64,000 nt of DNA from Polaribacter sp. Hel1_85 (GCF_000766795.1 NZ_JPDS01000001.1:5001-69000); one strand, 5' to 3'. Positions 44,167 to 53,201 are shown, counted from the stretch's first letter. A program made the numbers and translations. The notes: generated by a model from the letters alone, not told the origin.

Positions 44167-45443
44167 TAATTATATCCTTTTACTGTGCCCATACTTAAAT
44201 TTCTATTATTACCAAAAGTATGATTTGTTGGTAATAATGTTCCGCTTTCTGTTGTAATCCAATCTTGCCAAGTTGCATCAACTCCATTTATTTTCATACT
44301 TGGAACAAACATTTTGTAACTTATAGGTACATAATTAGAATCTAAAAGCCAAAGATAAGAATCTCCTGGAGTTGTTCCTCCTGTTGTGTATTTTATTAAA
44401 AGAGCCTCTTTGTCATCCACTTTTTTTATACTTCTAATTGTTCCGTTATCGAATAATTTATGAGGAGCAACTAACCAAAAAGAATCGTTGTTAAAAATAT
44501 CCCAAGCTCTTTTTACAATTTTTGAATCTGCATTTTTTTGTAATTTATCGTGATAGAAAACGGTGCTTTTTTCTTTTTCTTGTGGATGTAAATTTACACG
44601 AATTGTATCCCAAGAAACAGTTGCAATATGTTTTTCTTTATCCCATTTAAAATGCCTTTTTCCGCCAAAACTCCATTCTATATAACGTGTGTTTTTATAA
44701 GCTTTATGCTTTATTGCTTTCAAAACTTTTTCAGCCAATTCATCTGCTTTTTCATTATACGCTTTTACTTCTCCCATTGGTAAAATCATCCCAAATAATG
44801 AAAGTTTGTGTTTTGTAGGTAATTTTATCCCTGAACTTGTTTTTTTCCAATCAGACCAAGTTGCAGAAACGCCTCCAATAGGAATAATACTTGTCCACAT
44901 TTTAAAAGAAGTTGGCATGTAATTTTCATCTAAAATCCAGAGATAAGAATCTCCAGGAGTTGTTCCTCCAGAAGTATAGGTTATCAAAAGGGCATCTTTA
45001 CCATCATGTTTTACAATGCTTCTTTCTGTGCCTGGATCAAAAATTTTAAAAGGAGCAACTAACCAAAAAGAATCATTGTTAAAGTGATCATGTGCTTGTT
45101 TTACAAGTTCTCTATGATCAGAAATTCTTCCATCAATATAAACTTCAGATTTATCTGGATTATCAGGATGAAGCGTTACTTTGTAATTTGCCCAAGAAAT
45201 ATGAACAATGTTTTTATTTTTATGCCAAGTATAATAATGTTTTTTTCTAAAACTCCATTTTAAAATTTCTGTATTTTCATAAGCCTCACTATTTATGGCA
45301 TTAAACATTTTTATTGCCAAAGCATCGGCTTCTTTTCCTTTTTTTCCTTCTGGTAACGACTCGTTATTTACAAAATAATAGACACCTGCAGCAACCATTA
45401 AAAGCAGTAAAAGAATTCCTATAAATTTAAAAAGCTTCATCAT
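44166..45443 (-). CDS. Membrane-anchored protein made of a tandem duplicated domain
   Basis: A 425-residue protein: one N-terminal helix (about 5-25) then two copies (about 35-225 and 230-425) of the same domain, sharing FNNDSFWLVAP, (T/S)GGTTPGDSYLW(I/L)LD and (S/D)ATW.DW. Each copy looks LolA/outer-membrane-lipoprotein-like (DUF6503-type); assignment uncertain. The duplication is still visible in DNA, for example AACCAAAAAGAATC.TTGTTA at 44473 and 45060. It is co-transcribed with the AI-2E transporter gene. Confidence 0.78.
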   Translation of the reverse strand: MMKLFKFIGILLLLLMVAAGVYYFVNNESLPEGKKGKEADALAIKMFNAINSEAYENTEILKWSFRKKHYYTWHKNKNIVHISWANYKVTLHPDNPDKSEVYIDGRISDHRELVKQAHDHFNNDSFWLVAPFKIFDPGTERSIVKHDGKDALLITYTSGGTTPGDSYLWILDENYMPTSFKMWTSIIPIGGVSATWSDWKKTSSGIKLPTKHKLSLFGMILPMGEVKAYNEKADELAEKVLKAIKHKAYKNTRYIEWSFGGKRHFKWDKEKHIATVSWDTIRVNLHPQEKEKSTVFYHDKLQKNADSKIVKRAWDIFNNDSFWLVAPHKLFDNGTIRSIKKVDDKEALLIKYTTGGTTPGDSYLWLLDSNYVPISYKMFVPSMKINGVDATWQDWITTESGTLLPTNHTFGNNRNLSMGTVKGYN

Positions 45444-45496
45444 TTTTAGTGAGTTAAAAATTTAGAAGCTAAAATATTAAATTTTAAAAGAAGAAA

Positions 45497-46156
45497 CTAT
45501 TTGTTGGCTTCATAATAATCTAAAATGTGTTTTGGAATTTTCATGTTTTCTGGTTTCCCTTTATCGGCAATTGGGTATTCAGCTACTTGTTTAATGGGTA
45601 CAATTCCTGCCCAAACATCTAATTCATAATCTTCAGGTTCATCAGCAACACCAACATCTCTAACTTTTGCTGAAGCGGTTTCAATTGTGAATTCTACCAC
45701 TAAAGTTCTGTCTAATTCTTTTTGATACATAGGTCTTAAAGATTCCCATTGATTTGGTACCATTTGATTAACAATCCATTTTAAAACATCTTTTTTATCA
45801 GTATCTTTTTCCAATTTTTTTAAATTTCCAAAAAGTGTAACAGATCTGTAATTTACAGAATGATGTAAACCAGAACGTGCTAAAACCAAACCATCTAAGT
45901 GCATTACAGTTATTGATGTTTTCTCACTTTCTAAAATAGATAATAACATTCTGTTTCCAGTAGAACCATGTATGTAAATTTTATCTTCTCTTCTAGCATA
46001 TGCCATAGGAATAGTAATCGGTTTTCCATCATAAATATAACCGACATAACATAAAAAACCTGCATCTAAAATCGTGTTGATTTTATCAACATCATAAGTT
46101 GCCCTGTTTTGACCTCTTTTTACTCTATTTAATTTTGATTGTTGATATTCTTCCAT
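45497..46156 (-). CDS. Pyridoxamine 5'-phosphate oxidase-like flavin protein
   Basis: A 219-residue split-barrel FMN protein (Pyridox_ox_2, NimA-like): RGQNRATYDVDKINTILDAG, PITIPMAYARREDKIYIHGS, NRMLLSILESEKTSITVMHL, and VVEFTIETASAKVRD. It probably binds FMN and acts on a pyridine- or nitro-type compound. The gene is downstream of GNAT/DUF1272 genes and 1.4 kb from a MocR regulator, a pairing seen in many bacteria. Confidence 0.85.
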   Translation of the reverse strand: MEEYQQSKLNRVKRGQNRATYDVDKINTILDAGFLCYVGYIYDGKPITIPMAYARREDKIYIHGSTGNRMLLSILESEKTSITVMHLDGLVLARSGLHHSVNYRSVTLFGNLKKLEKDTDKKDVLKWIVNQMVPNQWESLRPMYQKELDRTLVVEFTIETASAKVRDVGVADEPEDYELDVWAGIVPIKQVAEYPIADKGKPENMKIPKHILDYYEANK

Positions 46157-46158
46157 TT

Positions 46159-46674
46159 CTATAAATTTTTAACAAATATTAAATTAGGGTAATTGGTGTC
46201 TCCAACAATAAAATCTATTTCTCCCACTTTTTCGAAACCGTATTTTTTATAAAATTTAATTCCTTTTGTGTTTTTGTAATAAGCAGTAAGCCAAATTGTT
46301 TTGTAGTTTAAATCAATTGCTTCTTGTAAAATAATATCTTGTAATTGAGAACCTATTTTTAATGCGATAAAATCGTTTAAGATGTATAATCTTTGAAGCT
46401 TACAAAAATTATTGTCTTTTAAATTTGATTGATTTTCATTCAAACAAAGTTTCGCAAAACCGATTGGTAATTCATCAGAAAAAACAATCCAAAACAAATT
46501 TTCAGAGTCATTTAATTCTTTCCTAATATTAGACACAGCGTAATTTTTATCATAAAAATTGAGTAAATCTTTTTTGTTTTCTACATAATCTCCATGAGAT
46601 TCGGTGTATGTAATTCTTCCTAATAAAGCGATATGAATTGCATCAGCAACGGTTGCTCTTCTAATTTCTATCAT
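46159..46674 (-). CDS. GNAT family N-acetyltransferase
   Basis: A 171-residue GNAT: IEIRRATVADAIHIALLGRI, DELPIGFAKLCLNEN, LQRLYILNDFIALKIGSQLQ (motif A region, with atypical A-L-K-I-G-S instead of G-x-G) and YYKNTKGIKFYKKYGFEKVG. Two bases separate it from the PNPOx-like gene. Substrate unknown. Confidence 0.85.
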   Translation of the reverse strand: MIEIRRATVADAIHIALLGRITYTESHGDYVENKKDLLNFYDKNYAVSNIRKELNDSENLFWIVFSDELPIGFAKLCLNENQSNLKDNNFCKLQRLYILNDFIALKIGSQLQDIILQEAIDLNYKTIWLTAYYKNTKGIKFYKKYGFEKVGEIDFIVGDTNYPNLIFVKNL

Positions 46675-46676
46675 TT

Positions 46677-46967
46677 TTATCTTTCTTTTTGGTTGATGTT
46701 TTTATACTTTTCAGTATTTTGTTTTTCAATCACTAAATTTTTAGGTTTAAAAATTCTCTTTGTAGAAGCAGGATATTTTTCTAGAAATTTTGATGGACGA
46801 ATAGGGCGTTCAACAAAATTACCAGTACAATTAGGACAAACATTCTCGAATACCTCTAAAGCACACGTTTTGCAATACGTGCATTCAAAAGTGCAAATCA
46901 TTGCTTCTGTAGATATGTTTGGTAACTCTTTATTACAATGTTCGCAATTTGGTCTAATTTCTAACAT
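46677..46967 (-). CDS. DUF1272 zinc-ribbon protein
   Basis: A 96-residue protein starting MLEIRPNCEHCNKELP, then ICTFECTYCKTCAL, NVCPNCTGNFVERPIRP: eight Cys in CX2C pairs, as in DUF1272. Probably binds two zinc ions. Overlaps the upstream GNAT gene by 14 bases and precedes the second by 2. Confidence 0.88.
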   Translation of the reverse strand: MLEIRPNCEHCNKELPNISTEAMICTFECTYCKTCALEVFENVCPNCTGNFVERPIRPSKFLEKYPASTKRIFKPKNLVIEKQNTEKYKNINQKER

Positions 46968-47475
46968 AATTATTCTTTTTGGTATTTAGGATACTCATAT
47001 TATAAGTAGACCAATAATCATTTCCAACTTTCATATTTTCTTTAAACAATCCTTCAATTTCAAAACCGCAATTTTCATAACAATTTATTGCTTGTTTATT
47101 AAAATCGTAAACCCCTAAATCTAATCTGTGCAATTTTAATTCTTTAAAACCAATGTTAACAATTGCATTTATAATCTTTTTTCCAAAGCCATTATTTCTA
47201 TTAGATTGATCACCTACTAGCACTCTGCTAATTCGAGCATTTTTGTTTTTATAATCGATTTTGTCTAATTCTACGTGACCAATTGTATTATTTGTATCAA
47301 GATTAATTACTTTATAAATTAACCTATTTTCATTTTTTGTATATGTGTCTAATTGTTGATGTGTAATCGGAAAATCAAAAAGAGAGCCTCCAAACTGAAC
47401 CATTAATTCTTCTGTATCTACCCAATTAATTAAACAATCATAATCTGAAACATTAAATTTTTCTAATTTAATCAT
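46954..47475 (-). CDS. GNAT family N-acetyltransferase (RimJ/RimL-like)
   Basis: A 173-residue GNAT: IGHVELDKIDYKNKNARISR, VLVGDQSNRNNGFGKKIINA (motif A) and LGVYDFNKQAINCYENCGFE are typical. It is first in the run divergent from the MocR gene and 80 bases from it, so it is likely under the same operator. Confidence 0.87.
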   Translation of the reverse strand: MIKLEKFNVSDYDCLINWVDTEELMVQFGGSLFDFPITHQQLDTYTKNENRLIYKVINLDTNNTIGHVELDKIDYKNKNARISRVLVGDQSNRNNGFGKKIINAIVNIGFKELKLHRLDLGVYDFNKQAINCYENCGFEIEGLFKENMKVGNDYWSTYNMSILNTKKNNYVRN

Positions 47476-47511
47476 CTTTTATATTTTATTAATTCAAAAT
47501 TACTATTTTTA

Positions 47512-47554
47512 TGGACTATTTTAGTCGTCCAGAATTAAAATAAATAATAGTCCA
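47512..47554. promoter_or_regulatory. Inverted repeat operator candidate between GNAT and MocR genes
   Basis: TGGACTATT (47512-47520) and AATAGTCCA (47546-47554) are exact 9-bp inverted repeats with a 25-base spacer (centres about 34 bases apart). A partial third site AGTCGTCCA lies at 47523-47531. MocR proteins bind repeated sites next to their own genes, so this is likely the regulator site for the divergent pair. The right half ends 4 bases before the mocR start codon. Confidence 0.6.
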
Positions 47555-47558
47555 GTTT

Positions 47559-49037
47559 ATGTTTCCATTTACAACAAGTTTTCAATTAGATAGAAAAAGC
47601 AAACAAGCATTGTACTTGCAATTGTCTAATCAGTTTATAGTATTGATTAAAGATCGAAAATTAATGCCAGAAACCAAGTTGCCAGGAAGTAGAACTTTAT
47701 CTGAATTATTAAATGTTCATAGAAAAACTGTTGTGGCTTGTTATGAAGAATTATTATTGCAAGGTTGGGTAGAAAGTATTCCTAAAAAAGGGACGTTTAT
47801 CAATGCAAATTTACCAGAGTTACATCAACAAGAATTTTTGCCCAAAACCAAAGTTTCATCTAAAAATATCGGTTTTCAATTTTATAAAGACAAAGCCCTT
47901 GAAAGAAAAACTACTAAAAAAGAAGGTGGTTTTATGTATTTAAATGATGGCGTTTCTGATGCAAGATTAACACCTACAGAAGATATTGCAAGAACATATA
48001 GAAGAATTTGTGGTAAAAAAGAGATTTATAAAGAAATGTCTTATGGTTCGCTTTTTGGAAATGAAAAATTGCGAATTACTTTAGCAGATTATTTGAATAA
48101 AACACGTGGGTTACATATTAATAAAGACAATGTTTTAATAACGAGAGGAAGTCAAATGGGCATTTATTTGTCTTCAAAATTGCTATTAAAAGAAGGTGAT
48201 GTTATTGTAGTTGGACAAACAAATTACGGTTCAGCTGATACTAATTTTTTACAAAGAACAACAAATTTAGTTCGAGTTTCTGTTGATGAGAATGGTTTGG
48301 TTACCGATGAAATTGAACAGATTTGTAAGAAAAAGTCAATAAAAGCAGTGTATGTAACTTCTCATCATCATCACCCAACAACTGTAACTTTATCTGCAGA
48401 AAGAAGAATTCATTTATTGAATTTAGCGAAGAAATATAGTTTTGCAATTATAGAAGATGATTATGATTACGACTTTAATTACAATCATTCTCCAATTTTA
48501 CCTTTAGCGAGTCATGATATAAATGGAAACGTAATTTATATTGGATCTGTTTGTAAAACGGTTGCTCCAGTTTTTAGAATTGGTTATGTTGTTGCTTCAA
48601 AAGAATTTGTAAATGAAGCTGCAAATCAACGTAGATTTATTGATCGACAAGGAGATGCTTTGTTAGAATTAGCGTTCGAAGATTTTATAAAATCTGGAGA
48701 TTTAGACAGACATATTAAGAAAGTGATGAAAGTTTACAAAACAAGAAGAGATTTATTTTGTCAACTTTTAAAGGAATATTTCTCTGATGTTTTTTCTTTT
48801 GAAACTCCTAAAGGAGGAATGGCAGTTTGGGTTACATTAAATAAAAAGTATTCTTGGAAATCGGTTGCCGAAATTGCAAAAAAGCACCAATTAGAAATAG
48901 GAGAGTGGCAACGTTATGATTTAGCAAAATTAGAACATAATTCTATAAGAATGGGTTTTGCAACTTATAATGAAGAAGAAGTGCACGAATTGATAAGCAG
49001 ACTTTTTAAAATGATGAAAGAGGTTAAAGGATATTAA
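47559..49037 (+). CDS. MocR/PdxR-type GntR transcriptional regulator
   Basis: A 492-residue regulator with an N-terminal winged helix (about 10-80: YLQLSNQFIVLIKDRKLMPE, LPGSRTLSELLNVHRKTVVA) fused to a fold-type I aminotransferase domain (RGSQMGIYLSSKLLL, YVTSHHHHPTTVTLS, IIEDDYDYDFNYN, PLP lysine in GSVCKTVAP, RIGYVVAS). Domains of this type sense PLP or an amino compound. It is divergent from GNAT/DUF1272/GNAT/PNPOx-like genes, whose expression it probably controls. Confidence 0.9.
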   Translation: MFPFTTSFQLDRKSKQALYLQLSNQFIVLIKDRKLMPETKLPGSRTLSELLNVHRKTVVACYEELLLQGWVESIPKKGTFINANLPELHQQEFLPKTKVSSKNIGFQFYKDKALERKTTKKEGGFMYLNDGVSDARLTPTEDIARTYRRICGKKEIYKEMSYGSLFGNEKLRITLADYLNKTRGLHINKDNVLITRGSQMGIYLSSKLLLKEGDVIVVGQTNYGSADTNFLQRTTNLVRVSVDENGLVTDEIEQICKKKSIKAVYVTSHHHHPTTVTLSAERRIHLLNLAKKYSFAIIEDDYDYDFNYNHSPILPLASHDINGNVIYIGSVCKTVAPVFRIGYVVASKEFVNEAANQRRFIDRQGDALLELAFEDFIKSGDLDRHIKKVMKVYKTRRDLFCQLLKEYFSDVFSFETPKGGMAVWVTLNKKYSWKSVAEIAKKHQLEIGEWQRYDLAKLEHNSIRMGFATYNEEEVHELISRLFKMMKEVKGY

Positions 49038-49047
49038 TGCGTATATG

Positions 49048-49092
49048 TTCTCGATACTAAATTTCTGAAAAAGAAATTTCACTCGAACTGAC
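49048..49092 (-). repeat. Intergenic palindrome, GTCAGTTCGAGTGA...TATCGAGA type, copy 1
   Basis: On the minus strand: GTCAGTTCGAGTGAAATTTC, TTTTTCAGAAATTTAGTATCGAGAA. It begins 10 bases after the mocR stop. It faces the next copy (49122-49168) head-to-head. Confidence 0.6.
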
Positions 49093-49121
49093 ATTACGTA
49101 CAACTAGTTTAATATACATAA

Positions 49122-49168
49122 TGTCACATCGAGTGATTTTGTTTTTTTACAAAATCGTATCGAGATGT
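49122..49168 (+). repeat. Intergenic palindrome, same type, copy 2
   Basis: GTCACATCGAGTGATTTTGT, then TTTTTTACAAAATCGTATCGAGATG. The inner stem GATTTTGT/ACAAAATC is exact. The outer ends of copies 1 and 2 (TGACATTACG...ATAATGTCA) are themselves an inverted repeat. Confidence 0.6.
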
Positions 49169-49190
49169 TTTTATAATATTTTTATTTGAA

Positions 49191-50054
49191 TTAAAAATTA
49201 GGAAAAATCTTCGTAAATTTCTTTGGCAATTCTTTTGAAATAGAAATGTTTTCTTTCGTAAACGGATGTGTAAAATCTAAAGTAGCAGCGTGTAAAAACA
49301 ATCCTTTTCCGTTTAAAATTTTATCTTCTAAAAAGTATTCTTTATCTCCTAAAATAGGATTTTCTATTGCTAATAAATGTTTTCTAAGTTGATGTTTTCT
49401 TCCTGTTTTTGGTTGTAGTTTTACTAAGTTTAAAAAGTCAAAACGTTCAGACTTTACAGATTTTAATACTTCAAATTCTGTTTCAGCTTTTTTGTCATCA
49501 ACAGGTAAATTGATATTTCCTTTAGGATTCATTTTTCCAATAGTAACAGCAAAATATGTTTTCTGAATTTCTTTGTTTTCAAATAATTTTCCCAATTCTG
49601 TAATAGAATTACTCGTTTTTCCAATCAATAAAAGTCCACTTGTTGGATAATCTAATCTATGTACAGGTTGAGGTTTTACAGCATCAGATAAATTATTTTT
49701 TTTTAAGTTTTGCGTTAATCCATTTGCAATGGTTACAAATTTATTTCCGCTGACTAAAATTCCTGCTGGTTTATTAATAACAGCTAAATAATCATCTTCA
49801 AATAAGACTTCAATATCTAATTTTAATCTTTCGAAAGTTGATGATTTTTCTGATTGATAAAGCTCAATTTTTTCTCCTCCAGAAATAAATTTAGAAGTTG
49901 TTGCTAAAATACCATCAATATAAATAAGCTCTTTTTTGATGGCTTTTTTAATGCCAGATTTTGTTGGGATTGTATTAAAAATTCCAACGCTATATTCTTG
50001 AAAACGAATTGGTTTTTCTAATTGTTCTACAATATGAGTTTCTGTTAATTGCAT
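49191..50054 (-). CDS. RluA-family pseudouridine synthase
   Basis: A 287-residue enzyme with an S4-like N-terminal part (IKKAIKKELIYIDGILATTS) and the RluA core: VINKPAGILVSG, VHRLDYPTSGLLLIGKTS (catalytic Asp), KTYFAVTIGKM, LQPKTGRKHQLRKHLLAIEN, ILGDKEY and LFLHAATLDFTHP. Target uridine (rRNA or tRNA) cannot be told. It abuts the VOC gene (one-base overlap at 50054). Confidence 0.9.
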   Translation of the reverse strand: MQLTETHIVEQLEKPIRFQEYSVGIFNTIPTKSGIKKAIKKELIYIDGILATTSKFISGGEKIELYQSEKSSTFERLKLDIEVLFEDDYLAVINKPAGILVSGNKFVTIANGLTQNLKKNNLSDAVKPQPVHRLDYPTSGLLLIGKTSNSITELGKLFENKEIQKTYFAVTIGKMNPKGNINLPVDDKKAETEFEVLKSVKSERFDFLNLVKLQPKTGRKHQLRKHLLAIENPILGDKEYFLEDKILNGKGLFLHAATLDFTHPFTKENISISKELPKKFTKIFPNF

Positions 50055-50473
50055 TATTTAGCGAATAACTGACTCATGTCTTGAAAAGCTTTAAATTCTA
50101 AAGCATTATTTTCTGGATCTTTAAAAAACATGGTAGCTTGTTCTCCCACTTTTCCTTTAAAACGAATACAAGGCTCAATTTCAAATTTAGTATTTGCAGC
50201 TTTTAATCTTTCTGATAATATATGCCAATCATCCCAAGTTAAAACAACCCCAAAATGTGGTACAGGAACATCATGACCATCTACAGGATTAGTGATTCTT
50301 TCAGGATTAAATCCATCTTTTTGATGTATCACTAATTGATGTCCGAAGAAATTAAAATCTACCCAATTTTCTGTACTTCGACCTTCTTCACAATTTAAAA
50401 TATCTCTGTAAAACGTTCTACATTTTTCTAAATTTTTAACCGGAATTGCTAAATGAAAAGGTTGTATTTGCAT
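50054..50473 (-). CDS. VOC family (glyoxalase/dioxygenase-like) protein
   Basis: A 139-residue vicinal-oxygen-chelate protein: [20 protein letters not shown], then [23 protein letters not shown], and [16 protein letters not shown]. Metal ligands His and Glu are in the usual places (H7-type, HFGV, LEFK). Substrate unknown. Confidence 0.85.
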   Translation of the reverse strand: MQIQPFHLAIPVKNLEKCRTFYRDILNCEEGRSTENWVDFNFFGHQLVIHQKDGFNPERITNPVDGHDVPVPHFGVVLTWDDWHILSERLKAANTKFEIEPCIRFKGKVGEQATMFFKDPENNALEFKAFQDMSQLFAK

Positions 50474-50496
50474 ATTTTTTTAAAGTTTCAAAGTTT

Positions 50497-50542
50497 GTCA
50501 GTTCGAGTGATTTTCGATTTTAAGAGAAAATTGTATCGAGAA
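50497..50542 (+). repeat. Intergenic palindrome, GTCAGTTCGAGTGA...TATCGAGA type, copy 3
   Basis: GTCAGTTCGAGTGATTTTCG, ATTTTAAGAGAAAATTGTATCGAGAAC. Inner stem GATTTTC.../...GAAAATT is imperfect. Lies between ggt and the VOC gene, on the minus-strand gene run. Confidence 0.6.
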
Positions 50543-50585
50543 CTTTTTAGGTTTCAATTTATTCTATTTTTTGCTACCAGCTAAA

Positions 50586-52277
50586 TTAAAAACCAACAGC
50601 TGTATCATCTCCACGTTTATCTGCTCCACCTTCTAAAGAATTGTTTGGTAAAACTAAAATAGCCGATACTTTTCCAATAATTCTAGAAGTTCCTTCATCA
50701 ATATTATAACCTAATTTTTCTAGTTCAGAGATTGTTGTTTTATCAAAACTATTAGGTTCCATTTTTACAACATCTGGCAACCATTGGTGGTGAAATCTTG
50801 CAGCGTTTACAGCTTCTTGCATGCCCATTTTATATTCGTGTACATTTAAAATTGTTTGTAAAACCGATGTAATAATTGTAGATCCTCCCGGTGTTCCTAC
50901 TACCATAAAAAGTTTGCCATCTTTTTCTACAATCGTTGGTGTCATAGAACTTAACATTCTTTTTTCTGGTTGAATCTCATTAGCTTTTGCGCCAATTAAA
51001 CCAAACATATTTGGTACACCAGGTTTGCTAGAAAAATCATCCATTTCGTTGTTTAAGAAAAAACCTAATTCAGACGAATATAATTTAGAACCATAAGCTC
51101 CATTTAAAGTTGTGGTAACAGAAACCGCGTTTCCAAATTGATCTATAATAGAATAATGAGTAGTTTCATCACTTTCTATAATTTCTATATTTCCATGAGA
51201 AACATCAGTAGAAGAAGTGGCTTTATCAAAGCTGAAATCTTGCATTCTTTTATTATTATACTCTGTACTAATTAGTTCTTTTTGTGGAATAGTAACAAAA
51301 TCAGGATCTCCTAAAAAGTAACTTCTATCTGCATAAGCACGTCTTTCTGCTTCTGTAATAACTTGAATTGATTTTGTGCTATTATGACCAAATTCATGCA
51401 AATCAAAAGGCTCAATAGCTTTCATAATTTGTGCTAAACAAATTCCTCCACTAGAAGGAGGAGACATTGAGATAATTTTTAAATCATCATAATTAAAAGT
51501 AACAGGAGTTCTCCATTTAGCCTCATATTTTGCTAAATCTTCTAAAGTTATAATTCCTCCATTATTTTGAATGAATTCTACCAAACGTTTTGCAGTTTTT
51601 CCTTTATAAAATTCATCTCTACCATTTTCTTTAATCTGAGTTAAAGTTTCTGCTAAAGCAGGATATTTAATGGTGTCATTTTCTTTCCATTTATTAGTAA
51701 AAACGATAGAATCTTTATTGGCTTCTAAAAATAATGGTCTATAATTCTGAATTCTTTTTTCTTGTTTTTCGGTAACAATAACACCTCGTTTTGCTAATTT
51801 AATAACAGGTTCTAAAATTTCTTCTATAGGAAGTGTACCAAATTTTTTATGAGTTGCAAAAACTCCAGCAATTGTTCCAGGAATTCCAACACCCATTGCT
51901 CCAAGAATACTTTTTCCTTTAATGATATTTCCATCTTTATCTAAGTACATATCTTTTGTTGCTGCTAAAGGTGCTTTTTCTCTGTAATCTAAAGCTCCTA
52001 TTTCACCGTCATTTTTTCTATAGACCATAAAACCACCACCTCCAAGATTGCCTGCAAAAGGATAAGCTACTGCTAAAGCCATTTCTGTTGCAACCATTGC
52101 ATCAAAAGCATTTCCACCTTTTTTTAATACTGCAGCACCAATTTTAGAAGCTTCTTCTCTTGCAGTAACAACCATTGCTTTTTGAGTTACTAAGCCAGTA
52201 ACTCTTTCTTTTTTAGGTACTGTTTTGCAGTTTACTAATAATAAGGAAAGTATAAAAAGTAGAATTATTTTTTTCAT
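50586..52277 (-). CDS. ggt: Gamma-glutamyltransferase
   Basis: A 563-residue Ntn hydrolase that cleaves glutathione and transfers its gamma-glutamyl group. N-terminal lipoprotein signal (LFILSLLLVNC, Cys17), GGNAFDAMVATEMALAV, GGGGFMVYRKNDGEIGALDY, the autoprocessing site TTHYSIIDQFGNAVSVTTTL (nucleophile Thr, first of TTH), GSKLYSSELGFFLNNEMDDF and GTPGGSTIITSVLQ. Lipid anchoring rather than free periplasmic location is a plausible difference from E. coli. Confidence 0.93.
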   Translation of the reverse strand: MKKIILLFILSLLLVNCKTVPKKERVTGLVTQKAMVVTAREEASKIGAAVLKKGGNAFDAMVATEMALAVAYPFAGNLGGGGFMVYRKNDGEIGALDYREKAPLAATKDMYLDKDGNIIKGKSILGAMGVGIPGTIAGVFATHKKFGTLPIEEILEPVIKLAKRGVIVTEKQEKRIQNYRPLFLEANKDSIVFTNKWKENDTIKYPALAETLTQIKENGRDEFYKGKTAKRLVEFIQNNGGIITLEDLAKYEAKWRTPVTFNYDDLKIISMSPPSSGGICLAQIMKAIEPFDLHEFGHNSTKSIQVITEAERRAYADRSYFLGDPDFVTIPQKELISTEYNNKRMQDFSFDKATSSTDVSHGNIEIIESDETTHYSIIDQFGNAVSVTTTLNGAYGSKLYSSELGFFLNNEMDDFSSKPGVPNMFGLIGAKANEIQPEKRMLSSMTPTIVEKDGKLFMVVGTPGGSTIITSVLQTILNVHEYKMGMQEAVNAARFHHQWLPDVVKMEPNSFDKTTISELEKLGYNIDEGTSRIIGKVSAILVLPNNSLEGGADKRGDDTAVGF

Positions 52278-52373
52278 TTATTTTATTAATTTGAGAATGT
52301 GAATTCTTTTTTATTCAATCATTTTTTCTTTTCCATTGTTAAAAAGAAACAAAATTAAAAACATGTAATGAGT

Positions 52374-52961
52374 TTACATTAATTCTTTAAATTTTTGATT
52401 TGTATGTGTAATTAAATCTTTAAAAAACAGGGTAAAATCTTCTTCGAATTCTTTTTCTAAATTCGTTAAATCTTCAATAGCTAAATTCATTTGAGATTTT
52501 CCTTTTGTCCTAGCATTCATCCCATTTAAAACCTTTGCAATACCTTCTTTATTATTATAATTGAAAAGAATATCATATTCAATCATATACTTGATGAATT
52601 TTTGCGACTTTACAGGTAAAACTTCTGATATTTCTCCAAATAAATTATTAATAGAATTTGTATAAATATCTAAAGGAATTGCAGAATAGTTAGACCAATT
52701 TTTTGCTAAAAAATAATCATAAAAAATGTCAATAATTACACCATCATAATGTCTGTAACGTTTGTGTAATCTGCGTTTGCTTTTTCTGACAACTTCATGA
52801 GCATCTGTATACGTATCTATTTCTCTGTGTAAGAAAATACCTTGTTGAATTTCTTTAGAAAAACCTTCAAAATTATTACCACGAATATGATCTGCAATAA
52901 AATTACCAATCATAATATTGGTATTGTTTTGAGATAAGTAGAGGTGTGCTAGAAAATTCAA
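52374..52961 (-). CDS. Acyl-carrier-protein phosphodiesterase (AcpH-like)
   Basis: A 195-residue protein: MNFLAHLYLSQ, IMIGNFIADHIRGN, IQQGIFLHREIDTYTDAHEV and RYRHYDGVIIDIFYDYFLAK carry the metal-binding His/Asp of the DUF479/AcpH family. It would hydrolyse phosphopantetheine from holo-ACP. It lies 3 bases after a small membrane protein gene. Confidence 0.88.
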   Translation of the reverse strand: MNFLAHLYLSQNNTNIMIGNFIADHIRGNNFEGFSKEIQQGIFLHREIDTYTDAHEVVRKSKRRLHKRYRHYDGVIIDIFYDYFLAKNWSNYSAIPLDIYTNSINNLFGEISEVLPVKSQKFIKYMIEYDILFNYNNKEGIAKVLNGMNARTKGKSQMNLAIEDLTNLEKEFEEDFTLFFKDLITHTNQKFKELM

Positions 52962-52964
52962 TTT

Positions 52965-53186
52965 TTAAATGTTTTTAATAATTAAAATTAACCCAAAAAT
53001 AAATGACATAGCCATAATTGCTAGATAATTTCCATGAAATTTCCATTCCATTACATTAGAATCCCAAAACTTTATATTTTTCTTTTTATTGAGATGAAAA
53101 ATTAACATTGTAGATTCAAGTATAAGAAATATTAATCCAGATTCAATTGGGCTATATTTTATAAAATCTACAATTTCCTTTTTCAT
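52965..53186 (-). CDS. Small two-helix membrane protein of unknown function
   Basis: A 73-residue protein with two predicted helices (about 17-35, LIFLILESTMLIFHL; 53-71, LAIMAMSFIFGLILIIKNI) and a charged middle. No family recognised. Its position 3 bases from acpH and its clean frame support a real gene, but it could be non-coding. Confidence 0.5.
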   Translation of the reverse strand: MKKEIVDFIKYSPIESGLIFLILESTMLIFHLNKKKNIKFWDSNVMEWKFHGNYLAIMAMSFIFGLILIIKNI

Positions 53187-53201
53187 TGGTTAAAAGTAAA
53201 C

